Below, piece by piece: positions 44,848 to 52,716 of a stretch of DNA of 64,000 nucleotides. The position numbers and the translations under genes are program-made. How positions within the stretch are numbered: the stretch's first letter is position 1; every line of letters starts with the position of its first letter. Source of the stretch: Luteibacter aegosomatis (GTDB taxonomy: Bacteria; Pseudomonadota; Gammaproteobacteria; Xanthomonadales; Rhodanobacteraceae); assembly GCF_023078455.1 (NCBI RefSeq), contig NZ_CP095740.1, positions 2,220,001 through 2,284,000 of the forward strand, written 5' to 3'. The notes under the pieces are model-generated. The model saw nothing but the letters and a program-made list of their open reading frames with translations. It did no database searches and was not told where the DNA came from.

Positions 44848-45000
44848 CGGGAGCCGGTGAGGGACGGCTCCCGCCATTCCCTCTCAGTACCCCAGGTTGC
44901 TCAGAGCGCGCTTCGTGTACTGCAACACGCTCGTGCTCGGTAGTAGGCGGCAGTGCCGTGTGAATTCCTCGTGTCGCGACCGTGCGACCGGAAGTGGGCG
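44848..45000 (-). pseudogene. Remnant of the 3' end of a GH18 chitinase gene plus its terminator
   Basis: Read on the minus strand it encodes PSTSVLQYTKRALSNLGY and stop, almost identical to the last residues of the intact chitinase (PSTSVLQYTKRFLSNLGY). The same inverted repeat follows the stop (CGGGAGCCG...CGGCTCCCG at 44848-44873, compare 49799-49824). Homology continues upstream with a small deletion and then ends near 45000. This is a truncated duplicate in the same orientation as the parent, about 4.9 kb away. Confidence 0.85.
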
Positions 45001-45020
45001 CGGCCCGCCGAAAGCTAACG

Positions 45021-45848
45021 CTACTCCGGCGGCCCGAAAAGCACGCGTCCATACTGTTTCCAGCCCCGCGCGTCTTTCAAGCTACGAAACATATGTACCC
45101 AGCCATGGAAGGCGATGCGGAAGGGATTATGGCTGTAGATGGGATTCACCAGACCGTACCGAGGCGGTTCGTCCTCGCGTTCCCGGCGGAACGAACCGAA
45201 AAGCCGGTCGAACACGATCAGTACCCCGCCGTAGTTGCAATCGATGTAATCCGGATTGCTGGCATGGTGCACGCGGTGGTGCGAAGGCGTATTGAACACG
45301 AACTCGATCGGCCTTGGCAGTCGTCCGATCAGTTCCGTATGCAGCCAGAACTGATACAGCAGGTTCACCGCCAGCGCGGCGAGCACCACGGGAACGGGAA
45401 ACCCGATCCATACCAGCGGCGCGAAGAACACCGTCGCACCGGTGATCTTTCCTGTCCAGCCGAGGCGATACGCGGACGACAGCGTGTACTGGTTCGACGA
45501 GTGGTGCACCGAGTGGTTCAGCCAGAACCATTGGATGCGGTGGTCGGCACGGTGCATCACGTAGTAGCAGAACTCCTGGCCCAGGAAGAGCAGGGCCCAA
45601 TGCCACCATCGGTCCATGGCGAAGGTGGCGATGCGCCATTGCCAGACCGCGTAAAGCACAGCGCCGGTGATGCCGGTCTTGAGCAACCCATTGACGAGCA
45701 CGCGGCCCAGCGCGTCGCCGAGCGATGCCCAGTAGGCCTTCCAATCGTGGCCCAGGCCGCGGCGTTGCCGCAGCCACCCTTCGGCGGCGGCGATCAACAC
45801 GAACAGCGGCAGCGGTAGCACCAACAAGCCGAGCGAGGACGTATCCAT
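45021..45848 (-). CDS. Sterol desaturase / fatty acid hydroxylase superfamily membrane enzyme
   Basis: 275 residues, with about four transmembrane helices and the three His clusters that bind a di-iron centre: HRADH, HSVHH and HHRVHH (residues about 105-215). The family uses O2 to hydroxylate or desaturate lipids. Further conserved points are FCYYVMHRADHRIQWFWLNHSVHHSS and FNTPSHHRVHHASN. It starts MDTSSLGLLVLPLPLFVLIAAAEG. It lies 18 bases after the EF-hand gene on the same strand and ends next to the chitinase remnant. The exact lipid substrate is not evident. Confidence 0.88.
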   Translation of the reverse strand: MDTSSLGLLVLPLPLFVLIAAAEGWLRQRRGLGHDWKAYWASLGDALGRVLVNGLLKTGITGAVLYAVWQWRIATFAMDRWWHWALLFLGQEFCYYVMHRADHRIQWFWLNHSVHHSSNQYTLSSAYRLGWTGKITGATVFFAPLVWIGFPVPVVLAALAVNLLYQFWLHTELIGRLPRPIEFVFNTPSHHRVHHASNPDYIDCNYGGVLIVFDRLFGSFRREREDEPPRYGLVNPIYSHNPFRIAFHGWVHMFRSLKDARGWKQYGRVLFGPPE

Positions 45849-45866
45849 GGTGATCGCCTTGCCGGC

Positions 45867-46148
45867 TCAGCGGCCGAAGCGCTGTCGCGCGGCGCCGGCG
45901 GCCTGCCTGAGTTCGTCGGCCGACAGCTTTCCATCCTGATTGGTATCGATCTTGTCGAAGTTCTTGGCGATACGCGGCAGGCCGGCTTCGGCTTCCTGGC
46001 GATCGATGAAGCCGTCGCCGTTGGTGTCCGCGGCCTTCAGGCGTGCCTGTAGGTCCTGTTTGGCCTGGGCCGCGCGGTCGCTCTGCGCAAACGATGACAT
46101 GGAGGCGACGATCAAGGTGGCGGCGAGCAGGTAGGTGAGCTTAGGCAT
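45867..46148 (-). CDS. Secreted EF-hand calcium-binding protein
   Basis: 93 residues from the ATG at 46148, six bases after GAGG. Signal peptide MPKLTYLLAATLIVASMSSFA. Two EF-hand loops are clear: DTNGDGFIDRQEAE and DTNQDGKLSADELR. Each has Asp at 1, 3 and 5 or equivalents, Gly at 6 and Glu at 12. The family binds calcium in the periplasm or outside the cell; a specific partner is not apparent. It is probably cotranscribed with the hydroxylase gene. Confidence 0.85.
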   Translation of the reverse strand: MPKLTYLLAATLIVASMSSFAQSDRAAQAKQDLQARLKAADTNGDGFIDRQEAEAGLPRIAKNFDKIDTNQDGKLSADELRQAAGAARQRFGR

Positions 46149-46207
46149 GGGATACCTCATGAGTTGGAAAAGGAGACCATCCGTGATCGTTGGGGGAGGG
46201 GCGGGGA

Positions 46208-46744
46208 TCAGTTGCCGCGGCAGGCGATCGTCTCGCCCGCGGCGTTGCTGCAGGTGCCGGTGTGGGTGATCACGCCGTTCTGCACGTTGGTCGAGCCGTT
46301 GTAGCTGTTGCCGTTCTTTCCGGTGGCGCTGGTGCTGCGGCTGCCGTTGACGTTGCCGTCGGCATCGCGGGCGATGCTCCCGCTGGTGGTCGCGGAGCCG
46401 CCGTTGGGGCCGTTAATGGACGCGCTTCCCTGTCGGCCGGCGCTTCCGTCGGCGTGGCGGTAGAAGCTGTCCTCGCGTTGCGCGGTACCGCCGTTGGCGC
46501 CGGCGGCATAGGCCCGGCTGTGGCCGTCGACGTTGCCCTGGCCGTCGCCGTGCACCTGGCGGCCCCGCGCAAAGGCGCCACGCTCGCCACGGGCCGCGGC
46601 CCCGGTGACGGCGGTGCGGCCTCCGTCGCCGGTATGGGCCACCGCATGGCCGCGGATTCGGCCTTGCGCCGACACATCGGGAATCGCGGCGGCCGATGTG
46701 CCGGTCAGCACCAGAGCCGCCAGTAGCAGGGTCGTTCTATTCAT
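46208..46744 (-). CDS. Secreted Gly/Asn/Ser-rich low-complexity protein
   Basis: 178 residues with signal peptide MNRTTLLLAALVLTGTSAAA. The rest is low complexity, rich in Gly, Asn, Ser, Ala and Arg, with loose repeats such as GANGGTAQRED, GPNGGSATTSG, ARDADGNVNGSRS and GKNGNSYNGSTN. The C-terminus has a pair of Cys (GTCSNAAGETIACRGN). It resembles small surface or matrix-like proteins but no family is recognised. Longer frames upstream run antisense to the response regulator and are not real. Divergent from that regulator by about 180 bases. Confidence 0.6.
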   Translation of the reverse strand: MNRTTLLLAALVLTGTSAAAIPDVSAQGRIRGHAVAHTGDGGRTAVTGAAARGERGAFARGRQVHGDGQGNVDGHSRAYAAGANGGTAQREDSFYRHADGSAGRQGSASINGPNGGSATTSGSIARDADGNVNGSRSTSATGKNGNSYNGSTNVQNGVITHTGTCSNAAGETIACRGN

Positions 46745-46836
46745 GGGATGTCTCCTTCCGGTCGGCGCGAGGCGTTCTCGCGGTGGAGCCACGCTAGTGC
46801 CCGCCGCCGGCGAAGGTGTGTCGCGATAGCCACGAC

Positions 46837-46864
46837 ATGTTTCCCCGTCGCGCCCTGGAAACAT
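46837..46864. promoter_or_regulatory. Possible OmpR-type binding region between divergent genes
   Basis: ATGTTTCC (46837-46844) and GGAAACAT (46857-46864) form an inverted repeat, continuing into TTGCTTACACATG. OmpR-family sites are often built of AACA/TTACA half-sites, so autoregulation of the downstream pair or control of the divergent secreted protein is possible. Weak, single-copy evidence. Confidence 0.3.
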
Positions 46865-46927
46865 TTGCTTACACATGCCCCGGGAAGGGCGTTGCGCGGG
46901 CCCGCGGCTAGCCGCGATAGTGGCGCC

Positions 46928-47647
46928 ATGGACGACACCCTGGCTCGCATCCTCCTGGTCGACGACGACGCGCGTTTGCGCGAACTGCTGCTGCGCTACC
47001 TGGAATCGCAGGGCTTCAAGGTCACGGGCGTGGGCGATGGCGCGCAGATGCGGCAGGCGCTGGATCGGAGCCATTACGACCTGATCGTGCTGGACCTCAT
47101 GCTGCCCGGCGAAGACGGCCTCGATATCTGCCGCCGCCTCCGTGGCCAGGGTGACGACACGCCGATCGTGATGCTTACCGCCAAGGGCGACGAGATCGAC
47201 CGCATCGTGGGCCTGGAGATCGGCGCCGACGACTATCTTCCCAAGCCGGTCAATCCCCGGGAGTTGCTGGCGCGGATCCGGTCGGTACTGCGGCGCGCCC
47301 GCCCCGCGCCCGGGGCGCCGGCGCCGGACGGCGGCGAGGTCCGGTTTGGTTCGTTCCGACTGGACCTGGGGCGCCGCGAACTCAGCCGGAACGGTGAACT
47401 GCAGCGGCTGACCACGGGCGAATTCGCAGTGCTGGCGGTGCTGCTGAAGCACCCACGGCAGCCGCTCAGCCGCGACCGCCTGATGAGCCTGGCGCGTGGA
47501 CGCGAGCACGAGGCTTTCGAGCGGAGCATGGATGTCACCATTGCCCGCTTGCGCCGCTTGCTGGAGGACGACGTGCGCAACCCGCGCATCCTCCAGACGG
47601 TCTGGGGCGTGGGTTACGTCTACGTGCCGCCGGACGATCACGCATGA
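46928..47647 (+). CDS. ompR: OmpR-family response regulator
   Basis: 239 residues. Receiver domain: ILLVDDDARLRELL holds the acidic pair, VLDLMLPGEDG has the phospho-acceptor Asp56, MLTAKGD the conserved Thr and KPVNPREL the Lys. The winged-helix DNA-binding domain (VRFGSFRLDLGRRELSRNG to ILQTVWGVGYVYVPP) is of OmpR/PhoB type. SMDVTIARLRRLLEDDVRNPR matches OmpR itself more than PhoB. The stop overlaps the kinase start by four bases. The gene symbol follows overall resemblance to OmpR of other proteobacteria. Confidence 0.88.
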   Translation: MDDTLARILLVDDDARLRELLLRYLESQGFKVTGVGDGAQMRQALDRSHYDLIVLDLMLPGEDGLDICRRLRGQGDDTPIVMLTAKGDEIDRIVGLEIGADDYLPKPVNPRELLARIRSVLRRARPAPGAPAPDGGEVRFGSFRLDLGRRELSRNGELQRLTTGEFAVLAVLLKHPRQPLSRDRLMSLARGREHEAFERSMDVTIARLRRLLEDDVRNPRILQTVWGVGYVYVPPDDHA

Positions 47648-48909
47648 GTCGCCTCCCTTTACCGCGCAGCGTGTTCGGGCAACTCGTGCTGGTGATCGGG
47701 CTGGTGCTGCTCGGCGCGGCGGTGCTGGCGGTGGCAATAGGCCGTCAATTGACGACCCGCCCGGCTGCCGGGCAGTTGCTGAATGCCATGGATGGCTTCG
47801 CCGATGTCGCCGAGGAATTGGCACGCGTGCAGCCCCGCGAACGCTTCGTGGCCTATTTGCGCGACGCCGGACTGGCCGTGACCGAACGGCCGCCGTCGCC
47901 GCGAAATCCGCGTGCCGAGCCGTTCATGCGCGAGTTGCTCGAACAAGCGCCGAAACAGCTCGAGCGCGGTCGCGAGATGCGCCTGGGGCGCATCGGCACG
48001 GCGAACGTGGTGTGGCTGAAGTTGAATACGCAGCCGGCCTTGTGGATATCGTTCGCTTTCGATCAGCGCGGCAGTCGCGTATTGCGCTTTTCGGTACTGA
48101 TGTTGCTCGTGGGCGCGGTGCTGGTCTGGCTGGCGGCGGCTTACTACGCGCGCCGCCTGGTGGTGCCGTTGCGCGGCCTGGCGCGATCCGCTCCGGCGAT
48201 CGTGCGGGGCGAACCGCCTCCGCCAGGCGCCCTGGCGGGGCCGAGGGAAGTGCGGGATCTGGCGCGCGCCCTGGCCGATTCGAGCCGGGACGTACGCGAG
48301 TCCGCCGAGGAACGGGCGCTGATGCTTGCAGGCATCTCGCACGATCTGCGCACCCCGCTGACGCGGCTTCAGTACGCCGTCGAGCTCGTGCCCGATGCCG
48401 ATCCGGAACTCCGCGCCGGCATGCATCGCGATATCGCCGACGTCGACGCGATCCTGTCGCAGTTCATCGCTTACGCGCGCGACGGCCGCGACGAAGCCAG
48501 CGAACCGCTCGACCTGGCAGCGCTGTGCCGCCACGCGATCAGCGCCTGCGAACGCGAGTGGCAGGTGGAAACGCCGACCTGCGCACCGATGACCGGCAAG
48601 CCGATGGCGTTGCAGCGTGCGGTGGGGAACCTGCTCGTGAACGCGCAGCGTCACGGTGCGCCGCCCTACGCGCTGCGGCTTTCGCGGCAGGGCGAGGTTT
48701 GGCGGATCGAGGTCACCGACCACGGTCCCGGCTTGTCCGAGGAAGCGGCGCAGCGCGCCCGCCAGCCATTCGTGCGCGGCGAAGGTGGCGGTACCGGGCT
48801 GGGACTGGCGATCGTCGAGCGCGTCGCGCGCCAGCACGGCGGTGAATTAAGGCTGCTGCCGCTGCATCCCCATGGTTTGGCGGCAACGCTCGTGTTGCGC
48901 GGAAGTTGA
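47644..48909 (+). CDS. envZ: EnvZ-like sensor histidine kinase
   Basis: 421 residues. Two transmembrane helices (VFGQLVLVIGLVLLGAAVLAVAI and VLRFSVLMLLVGAVLVWLAAAYYA) flank a periplasmic domain of about 115 residues. A HAMP segment (RRLVVPLRGLARSAPAIVRGE) follows. The phosphorylation site is GISHDLRTPLTRL with His233. ATP-binding boxes are NLLVNAQRHG, VTDHGPGL and GTGLGLAIVERVARQHGG. It should phosphorylate the coupled OmpR-like regulator. The signal sensed is not evident; osmolarity is the EnvZ precedent. Confidence 0.88.
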   Translation: MSRLPLPRSVFGQLVLVIGLVLLGAAVLAVAIGRQLTTRPAAGQLLNAMDGFADVAEELARVQPRERFVAYLRDAGLAVTERPPSPRNPRAEPFMRELLEQAPKQLERGREMRLGRIGTANVVWLKLNTQPALWISFAFDQRGSRVLRFSVLMLLVGAVLVWLAAAYYARRLVVPLRGLARSAPAIVRGEPPPPGALAGPREVRDLARALADSSRDVRESAEERALMLAGISHDLRTPLTRLQYAVELVPDADPELRAGMHRDIADVDAILSQFIAYARDGRDEASEPLDLAALCRHAISACEREWQVETPTCAPMTGKPMALQRAVGNLLVNAQRHGAPPYALRLSRQGEVWRIEVTDHGPGLSEEAAQRARQPFVRGEGGGTGLGLAIVERVARQHGGELRLLPLHPHGLAATLVLRGS

Positions 48910-48934
48910 TCCTGTCGTCGACGAGGCGGACGTT

Positions 48935-49798
48935 ATGGGTATGAGGCGAACGTATGTGGTGGCCGGCGCGGCATGGGTCGCATGGGGCCTGGCCGGCATC
49001 GCGCATGGCGCGCACGAGGAGGCGCGGCCGGCCGAAGCACGGGTGATGCACGACGTCGCCTATGGCAGCGATCCTCGACAGCGTTTCGACGTTTACCTGC
49101 CGCCGTCGCCACGTCACGCACCGGTGATTTTCATGGTGCACGGAGGCGCCTGGGCGATCGGCGACAAGACCGGTCCGGGTGTCGTCGACAGCAAGGCCGC
49201 CTACTGGCTGCCGAAGAACTATGTGCTGGTATCGGTGAACTATCGGCTGTTGCCCGACGCCAAACCGTTGGAGCAGTCCGGGGACGTGGCACGGGCATTG
49301 GCCGCCGCGCAACGATTGGCCGCGTCGTGGGGCGCGGACCCCCAGCGGTTCGTCTTGATGGGGCATTCGGCGGGTGCGCACCTGGTCGCCTTGCTGGGAG
49401 CCGACCCGGAACGGCTAGCCGCTGCCGGTGCCGTCCGGCCGCGAGGCGTCGTTTCCCTGGACAGCGCCGCGATGGACGTCGTGCAGATCATGGAATTTCC
49501 GCGCCATCCCCGGCTTTACGACCGCGCCTTCGGCGAGAATCCGCGCGACTGGGCCGCGGTGTCGCCCTATCAACAACTCCGGTCCGGAGCGCTGCCGATG
49601 CTGGCCGTATGTTCCAGCCGGCGTTTTGACGCCTGCCCGCAGGCGCGCCGCCTCGCGCAGAAGGCGGCAACACTCGGTGCGCGGGTCGACGTGTTGCCGC
49701 AAGACCTGTCGCATGCCGAGATCAACCGAACACTGGGCCAGCCCTCGGATTACACGGCGCGCGTGGACGCCTTCATCGAAGGGCTCGTCGCCCCGTAA
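48935..49798 (+). CDS. Secreted alpha/beta-hydrolase esterase (HSL/BD-FAE-like)
   Basis: 287 residues starting MGMRRTYVVAGAAWVAWGLAGIAHGA, a likely signal peptide. The hydrolase core has MVHGGAWAIGDK (oxyanion HGG) and LMGHSAGAHLVALLG with the nucleophile Ser145. A late LPQDLSHAEINRTLG segment carries the catalytic His, and the Asp is probably in the strand near FDACPQ. This layout fits carboxylesterases and feruloyl-type or hormone-sensitive-lipase-like enzymes. It follows the kinase gene by 25 bases, may be in the same transcript, and converges on the chitinase gene. Confidence 0.82.
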   Translation: MGMRRTYVVAGAAWVAWGLAGIAHGAHEEARPAEARVMHDVAYGSDPRQRFDVYLPPSPRHAPVIFMVHGGAWAIGDKTGPGVVDSKAAYWLPKNYVLVSVNYRLLPDAKPLEQSGDVARALAAAQRLAASWGADPQRFVLMGHSAGAHLVALLGADPERLAAAGAVRPRGVVSLDSAAMDVVQIMEFPRHPRLYDRAFGENPRDWAAVSPYQQLRSGALPMLAVCSSRRFDACPQARRLAQKAATLGARVDVLPQDLSHAEINRTLGQPSDYTARVDAFIEGLVAP

Positions 49799-49824
49799 CG
49801 GGAGCCGGTGAGGGCCGGCTCCCG
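49799..49824. terminator. Inverted repeat between converging esterase and chitinase genes
   Basis: CGGGAGCCG and CGGCTCCCG pair around an eight-base loop immediately after the esterase stop and ten bases past the chitinase stop. It lacks a T-run. A near copy accompanies the chitinase remnant at 44848-44873. Confidence 0.55.
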
Positions 49825-49834
49825 TCGTTCCCGC

Positions 49835-51148
49835 TCAATAGCCCAGGTTGCTCAGGAACCGCTTCGTGTACTGCAAGACGCTCGTGCTCGGCAGCGAGTT
49901 GCAGGTGGGCGAGGCGGTACTCTGCGAACACGGCGTGTCGCGATCCAGCGACCAGAAGTGCACGCCGGCGAGCTTGTTGGCCTCGGCATAGGTCGTCACG
50001 TCGTCGATGTCGGCGACCGTGAAGATCTCGCTCGAGGTGTCGTTCACGCCGATCATCGGCGTCACCTCGATCTTCGAGAACGGCAGGCCGTAGGTGTGTT
50101 GGAGGTTCTTCACCGCCTGGATGGTCGACTGGCCCATGTCGCAGCTGCCGTTCACCACGACGCACAGGCCGCTGCCCGTGGAGCCGTAGTCCATCGTCAT
50201 CAGGTTGACGGTGTAGTTCTTCAGGCTCGAAGCCTTCAACAGCTTCACGACCTTGTCGCCGGTGGCGTTGAGGCCGCCGAAGCTACCGTCGGAAGCCGCG
50301 AGCGTGGCCAGGGTGAACGAGAAACGCAGGTTGGGGTAGGTGGCCTGCACAGCCGCGGAGTTGTTCACCAAGGCCTGCAACTGCGCGTCGCTCTGGCCAC
50401 CTTCGATGTCGTAATCGATGCCGACGAGGTGGGCACTGTTGTAACGGGCGATGAAGCTGCTCAGTCCCGTGGCGCTGCCGCAGGTGAAGACGCCCGCCTG
50501 GCCGCCGGTGGACACCACGTAGTTCACGCCCGCGCTGTTGAGGCGCTGGATGTTGGCGGAGGCGAAGGCCTGGCCCGGAATGCCGCCCCAGTTCTCGCTG
50601 CCGCATTCGCCGGTGGCGAAGGCGAGCGTGATCGCGCCGAGGTTGGGTACCTGCGTGGATACCAGGCTTCCCGAGCCGACGACGGGCAGGCGCGTACCGG
50701 TCACCGACGAGGACATGATGTTGGTGTTCCAGTCCATGTTGATGGTCACGTCCTTGTACGGGCTGAACAGCAGGTCGCCCGCGCCGGGAGGCGGATTGCC
50801 CGGATTGCCGGGGTCGCCCGGGTCGCCGGGATCCCCCGGATCGGTGCCGCCGCCGCTGCAAGCGCCCTGCGAGGTCCAGGGCTGGCCGGAACCCGCGCCG
50901 CCGCTGTGGGTGGCGGGATCGTCGCCCTGGGTCCACCAGTTGGCGACATAGTTGCTGCCGTTGCGGCTGGCGACGTTGCCCCCCGTGTACACGGCGGTGG
51001 ACGTCCACGCCGCGGCGCAGGCGGTAGCCGCGTGCGCCTCGCGCATCGGAATCACCGATGAGAAAGCGAGCGCGATGGCGACGCCGAGCGTACCGGCGCA
51101 GCCGCCGGCGAGCGCGCCGGAGCGCGCCTTGAGTGCTTTGGAAAACAT
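49835..51148 (-). CDS. Secreted chitinase: CBM5/12 module plus GH18 domain
   Basis: 437 residues. The ATG at 51148 follows GGGAGG. An extended signal peptide (TLGVAIALAFSSVIPMREAHA) precedes a CBM5/12 chitin-binding module of about 50 residues (CAAAWTSTAVYTGGN, WWTQGDDP, GQPWTSQGAC). A linker (PGDPGDPGDPGNPGNPPPG) follows, then a GH18 domain with VGIDYDIEGG (Asp245, Asp247, Glu249 acid/base) and NLMTMDYGS. It cuts chitin outside the cell. The LacI-type operator 105 bases upstream ties it to the glycan locus at 1-20 kb. The remnant at 44.9 kb shows that its 3' end was once duplicated. Confidence 0.95.
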   Translation of the reverse strand: MFSKALKARSGALAGGCAGTLGVAIALAFSSVIPMREAHAATACAAAWTSTAVYTGGNVASRNGSNYVANWWTQGDDPATHSGGAGSGQPWTSQGACSGGGTDPGDPGDPGDPGNPGNPPPGAGDLLFSPYKDVTINMDWNTNIMSSSVTGTRLPVVGSGSLVSTQVPNLGAITLAFATGECGSENWGGIPGQAFASANIQRLNSAGVNYVVSTGGQAGVFTCGSATGLSSFIARYNSAHLVGIDYDIEGGQSDAQLQALVNNSAAVQATYPNLRFSFTLATLAASDGSFGGLNATGDKVVKLLKASSLKNYTVNLMTMDYGSTGSGLCVVVNGSCDMGQSTIQAVKNLQHTYGLPFSKIEVTPMIGVNDTSSEIFTVADIDDVTTYAEANKLAGVHFWSLDRDTPCSQSTASPTCNSLPSTSVLQYTKRFLSNLGY

Positions 51149-51252
51149 GTTGCCTCCCTGGATCGAGTGGTATGGACCAACGCGAAGGGGAGGAAAGCAC
51201 CTCCCCGAGGTACTGCCGACCGCACGAATCGCGAACCGGTTTAGTCCTCGAT

Positions 51253-51264
51253 GACAACGTTGTC
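51253..51264. promoter_or_regulatory. LacI-family-type operator, copy 3 (GACAACGTTGTC)
   Basis: A perfect 12-base palindrome with the same flanking T as the other two copies (TGACAACGTTGTC). Its centre is about 110 bases upstream of the chitinase start. It lies 50 kb and 31 kb from the other sites, which argues for a shared trans-acting repressor. Confidence 0.75.
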
Positions 51265-51519
51265 TATCCCTTCGATACGCAAAGTGTGACTGCTCGCGTG
51301 AATATTTTTGTCGCACAGCGGCAGGAAGTGACGGAGTAAAGCCGGTTACACGACAGCGCGACGCTGACGCATCGCACCACCCGATCGATAGGTGTTTTCG
51401 GCCATTTTGTCCCAGGGATGACAACGAAGGTCATCACCGAACGGTCTGGACATTTGCCATATGGGCAGGCCGTCGGCACCGGCGCATGCTCGGTTCACAC
51501 CACCCGAAGCGGCCATGCC

Positions 51520-52341
51520 ATGAATGCGCAGCTCTTTCCAGCGGTGCGGCAGGAAATGCCCAGCCGTCTGCCCTTCCTGAGGGCCTGGCAGGAAGCCCGA
51601 TACGCCCGGCGGTTCTTCGCGCACACCGCGCTCACGCACCACCTGTATCGAGGTGTTTTTGCCACGTTCGACGAGGCCCAGGCGAGCATTCCCGCCGATC
51701 ACGCCAGCGGTTACGACAACACGGACTCCGCCGAACTCTACCGGGAGCGGACGCGACGCGTATTCATCAACGATTACCCGATGATCCATTGGCTGGGCCG
51801 GTGTTTCGACGAGGGCATGGACGAGGTGTTCGATATCGGTGGCCACATCGGCATCGCGTACTACGCCTACCGCAAGTACCTCACTTACCCGAAGGATCTG
51901 CGCTGGACGGTGATGGATGTGCCGGCCGTGAACGCCGCGGGAGAACACTGGGCCGCGGAACACGATCCGACCCACCAACTGCATTTCGCCGACGACGTGG
52001 CCGATGCGTCGGGTTGCGACGTGCTTTTCGCGGCGGGCTCGTTGCAGTACCTGCGTTACAGCCTGGCGAGCGCATTGCGGCGGATGCCCACGAAGCCGCG
52101 CTACCTGCTGCTCAACTCCGTGCCCGTGCATCTGCACGAATCGTATTTCACCGTGCAGAACATCGGGGTGGCCTGTTGCCCCTACCGGGTGACGGCCGAG
52201 AGGGAATTTCTAGGCGGCCTCACCGGCCTGGGTTACCGGCTGCTCGATCGCTGGGAGAACCCGCAGCGCCATTGCACGATCCCCTTCCATCCGGAGCTGT
52301 CGCTGGACAGGTATTTCGGGTTCGCGATGCGATTGGACTAG
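51520..52341 (+). CDS. Putative methyltransferase, TIGR04325-like
   Basis: 273 residues from ATG 51520 (MNAQLFPAVRQEMPSRLPFLRAW). A longer frame starting at 51418 is possible but has no better ribosome site. The S-adenosylmethionine motif is DEVFDIGGHIGIAYYAYRKYL, preceded by FINDYPMIHWLGRC. Conserved later points are WTVMDVPAVNAAG and DVLFAAGSLQYL. The family (TIGR04325, by resemblance) is common next to polysaccharide loci and is thought to methylate sugars or lipids. It lies upstream of and on the strand opposite to the operon at 52.7-64 kb. Confidence 0.75.
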   Translation: MNAQLFPAVRQEMPSRLPFLRAWQEARYARRFFAHTALTHHLYRGVFATFDEAQASIPADHASGYDNTDSAELYRERTRRVFINDYPMIHWLGRCFDEGMDEVFDIGGHIGIAYYAYRKYLTYPKDLRWTVMDVPAVNAAGEHWAAEHDPTHQLHFADDVADASGCDVLFAAGSLQYLRYSLASALRRMPTKPRYLLLNSVPVHLHESYFTVQNIGVACCPYRVTAEREFLGGLTGLGYRLLDRWENPQRHCTIPFHPELSLDRYFGFAMRLD

Positions 52342-52344
52342 GTC

Positions 52345-52596
52345 GTGGCCCGAGCACGTCGGAGGCGAAGGCCCGCGAGGTGGCTGGCCGCCCACTGGCT
52401 GGAGTCGACCGTGACGGTGGCGCGACGGCACTTCGCCTCCGGGCGCGTGGGGCACGGCTTGCGGCTGGCGGCCGGTAGCGCGGTGAATCTCGCGAAGGGG
52501 GTGCAGCTCTACGGCGAGGGCGTGCGGCGCCGGACGATCGGGGCCGGCGGCTTCGATGGGCGGGGTGTGAACCTGGGAACGCGGGCGGCGTTCTGA
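52345..52596 (+). CDS. Small basic protein, hypothetical
   Basis: 83 residues from a GTG three bases after the methyltransferase stop. It is very Arg-rich at the N-terminus (ARARRRRRPARWLAAHWLE), has a hydrophobic middle, and ends GRGVNLGTRAAF. There is no recognisable domain and no ribosome binding site. Coupling to the upstream gene is the only support; it may not be real. Confidence 0.4.
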   Translation: MARARRRRRPARWLAAHWLESTVTVARRHFASGRVGHGLRLAAGSAVNLAKGVQLYGEGVRRRTIGAGGFDGRGVNLGTRAAF

Positions 52597-52602
52597 CAGC
52601 CT

Positions 52603-52716
52603 ATCGCGGACAGGGGCCGCTCCCACCCTCCGGTAGCAAGCTCGCTTACCGAAGGGCTTGCCACGGCCAACGGCAAACCTGCCTACCGATGGGTGGGAGC
52701 GGACCCTGTCCGCGAT
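52603..52716. repeat. REP pair enclosing two 34-bp units
   Basis: ATCGCGGACAGGGGCCGCTC at 52603 onward is the reverse complement of 52692-52716 over 25 bases, with one mismatch; the arms are the same GTGGGAGCGGACC type as 3758-3903. The interior holds a 34-base unit of the 7.3 kb array family (CCGGTAGCAAGCTCGCTTAC, then CGAAGGGCTTGCCA) and a second, degenerate unit ending GCCTACCGATGGG. It lies between converging genes. Confidence 0.8.

Noticed and set aside
44896..45295. Plus-strand frame over the chitinase remnant and hydroxylase gene
   Set aside because: No motifs or ribosome site; explained by the antisense of known genes.
52345..52596. Functional claim for the Arg-rich 83-codon frame
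   Set aside because: Kept only as a low-confidence hypothetical gene; composition could simply reflect GC-rich noncoding DNA.
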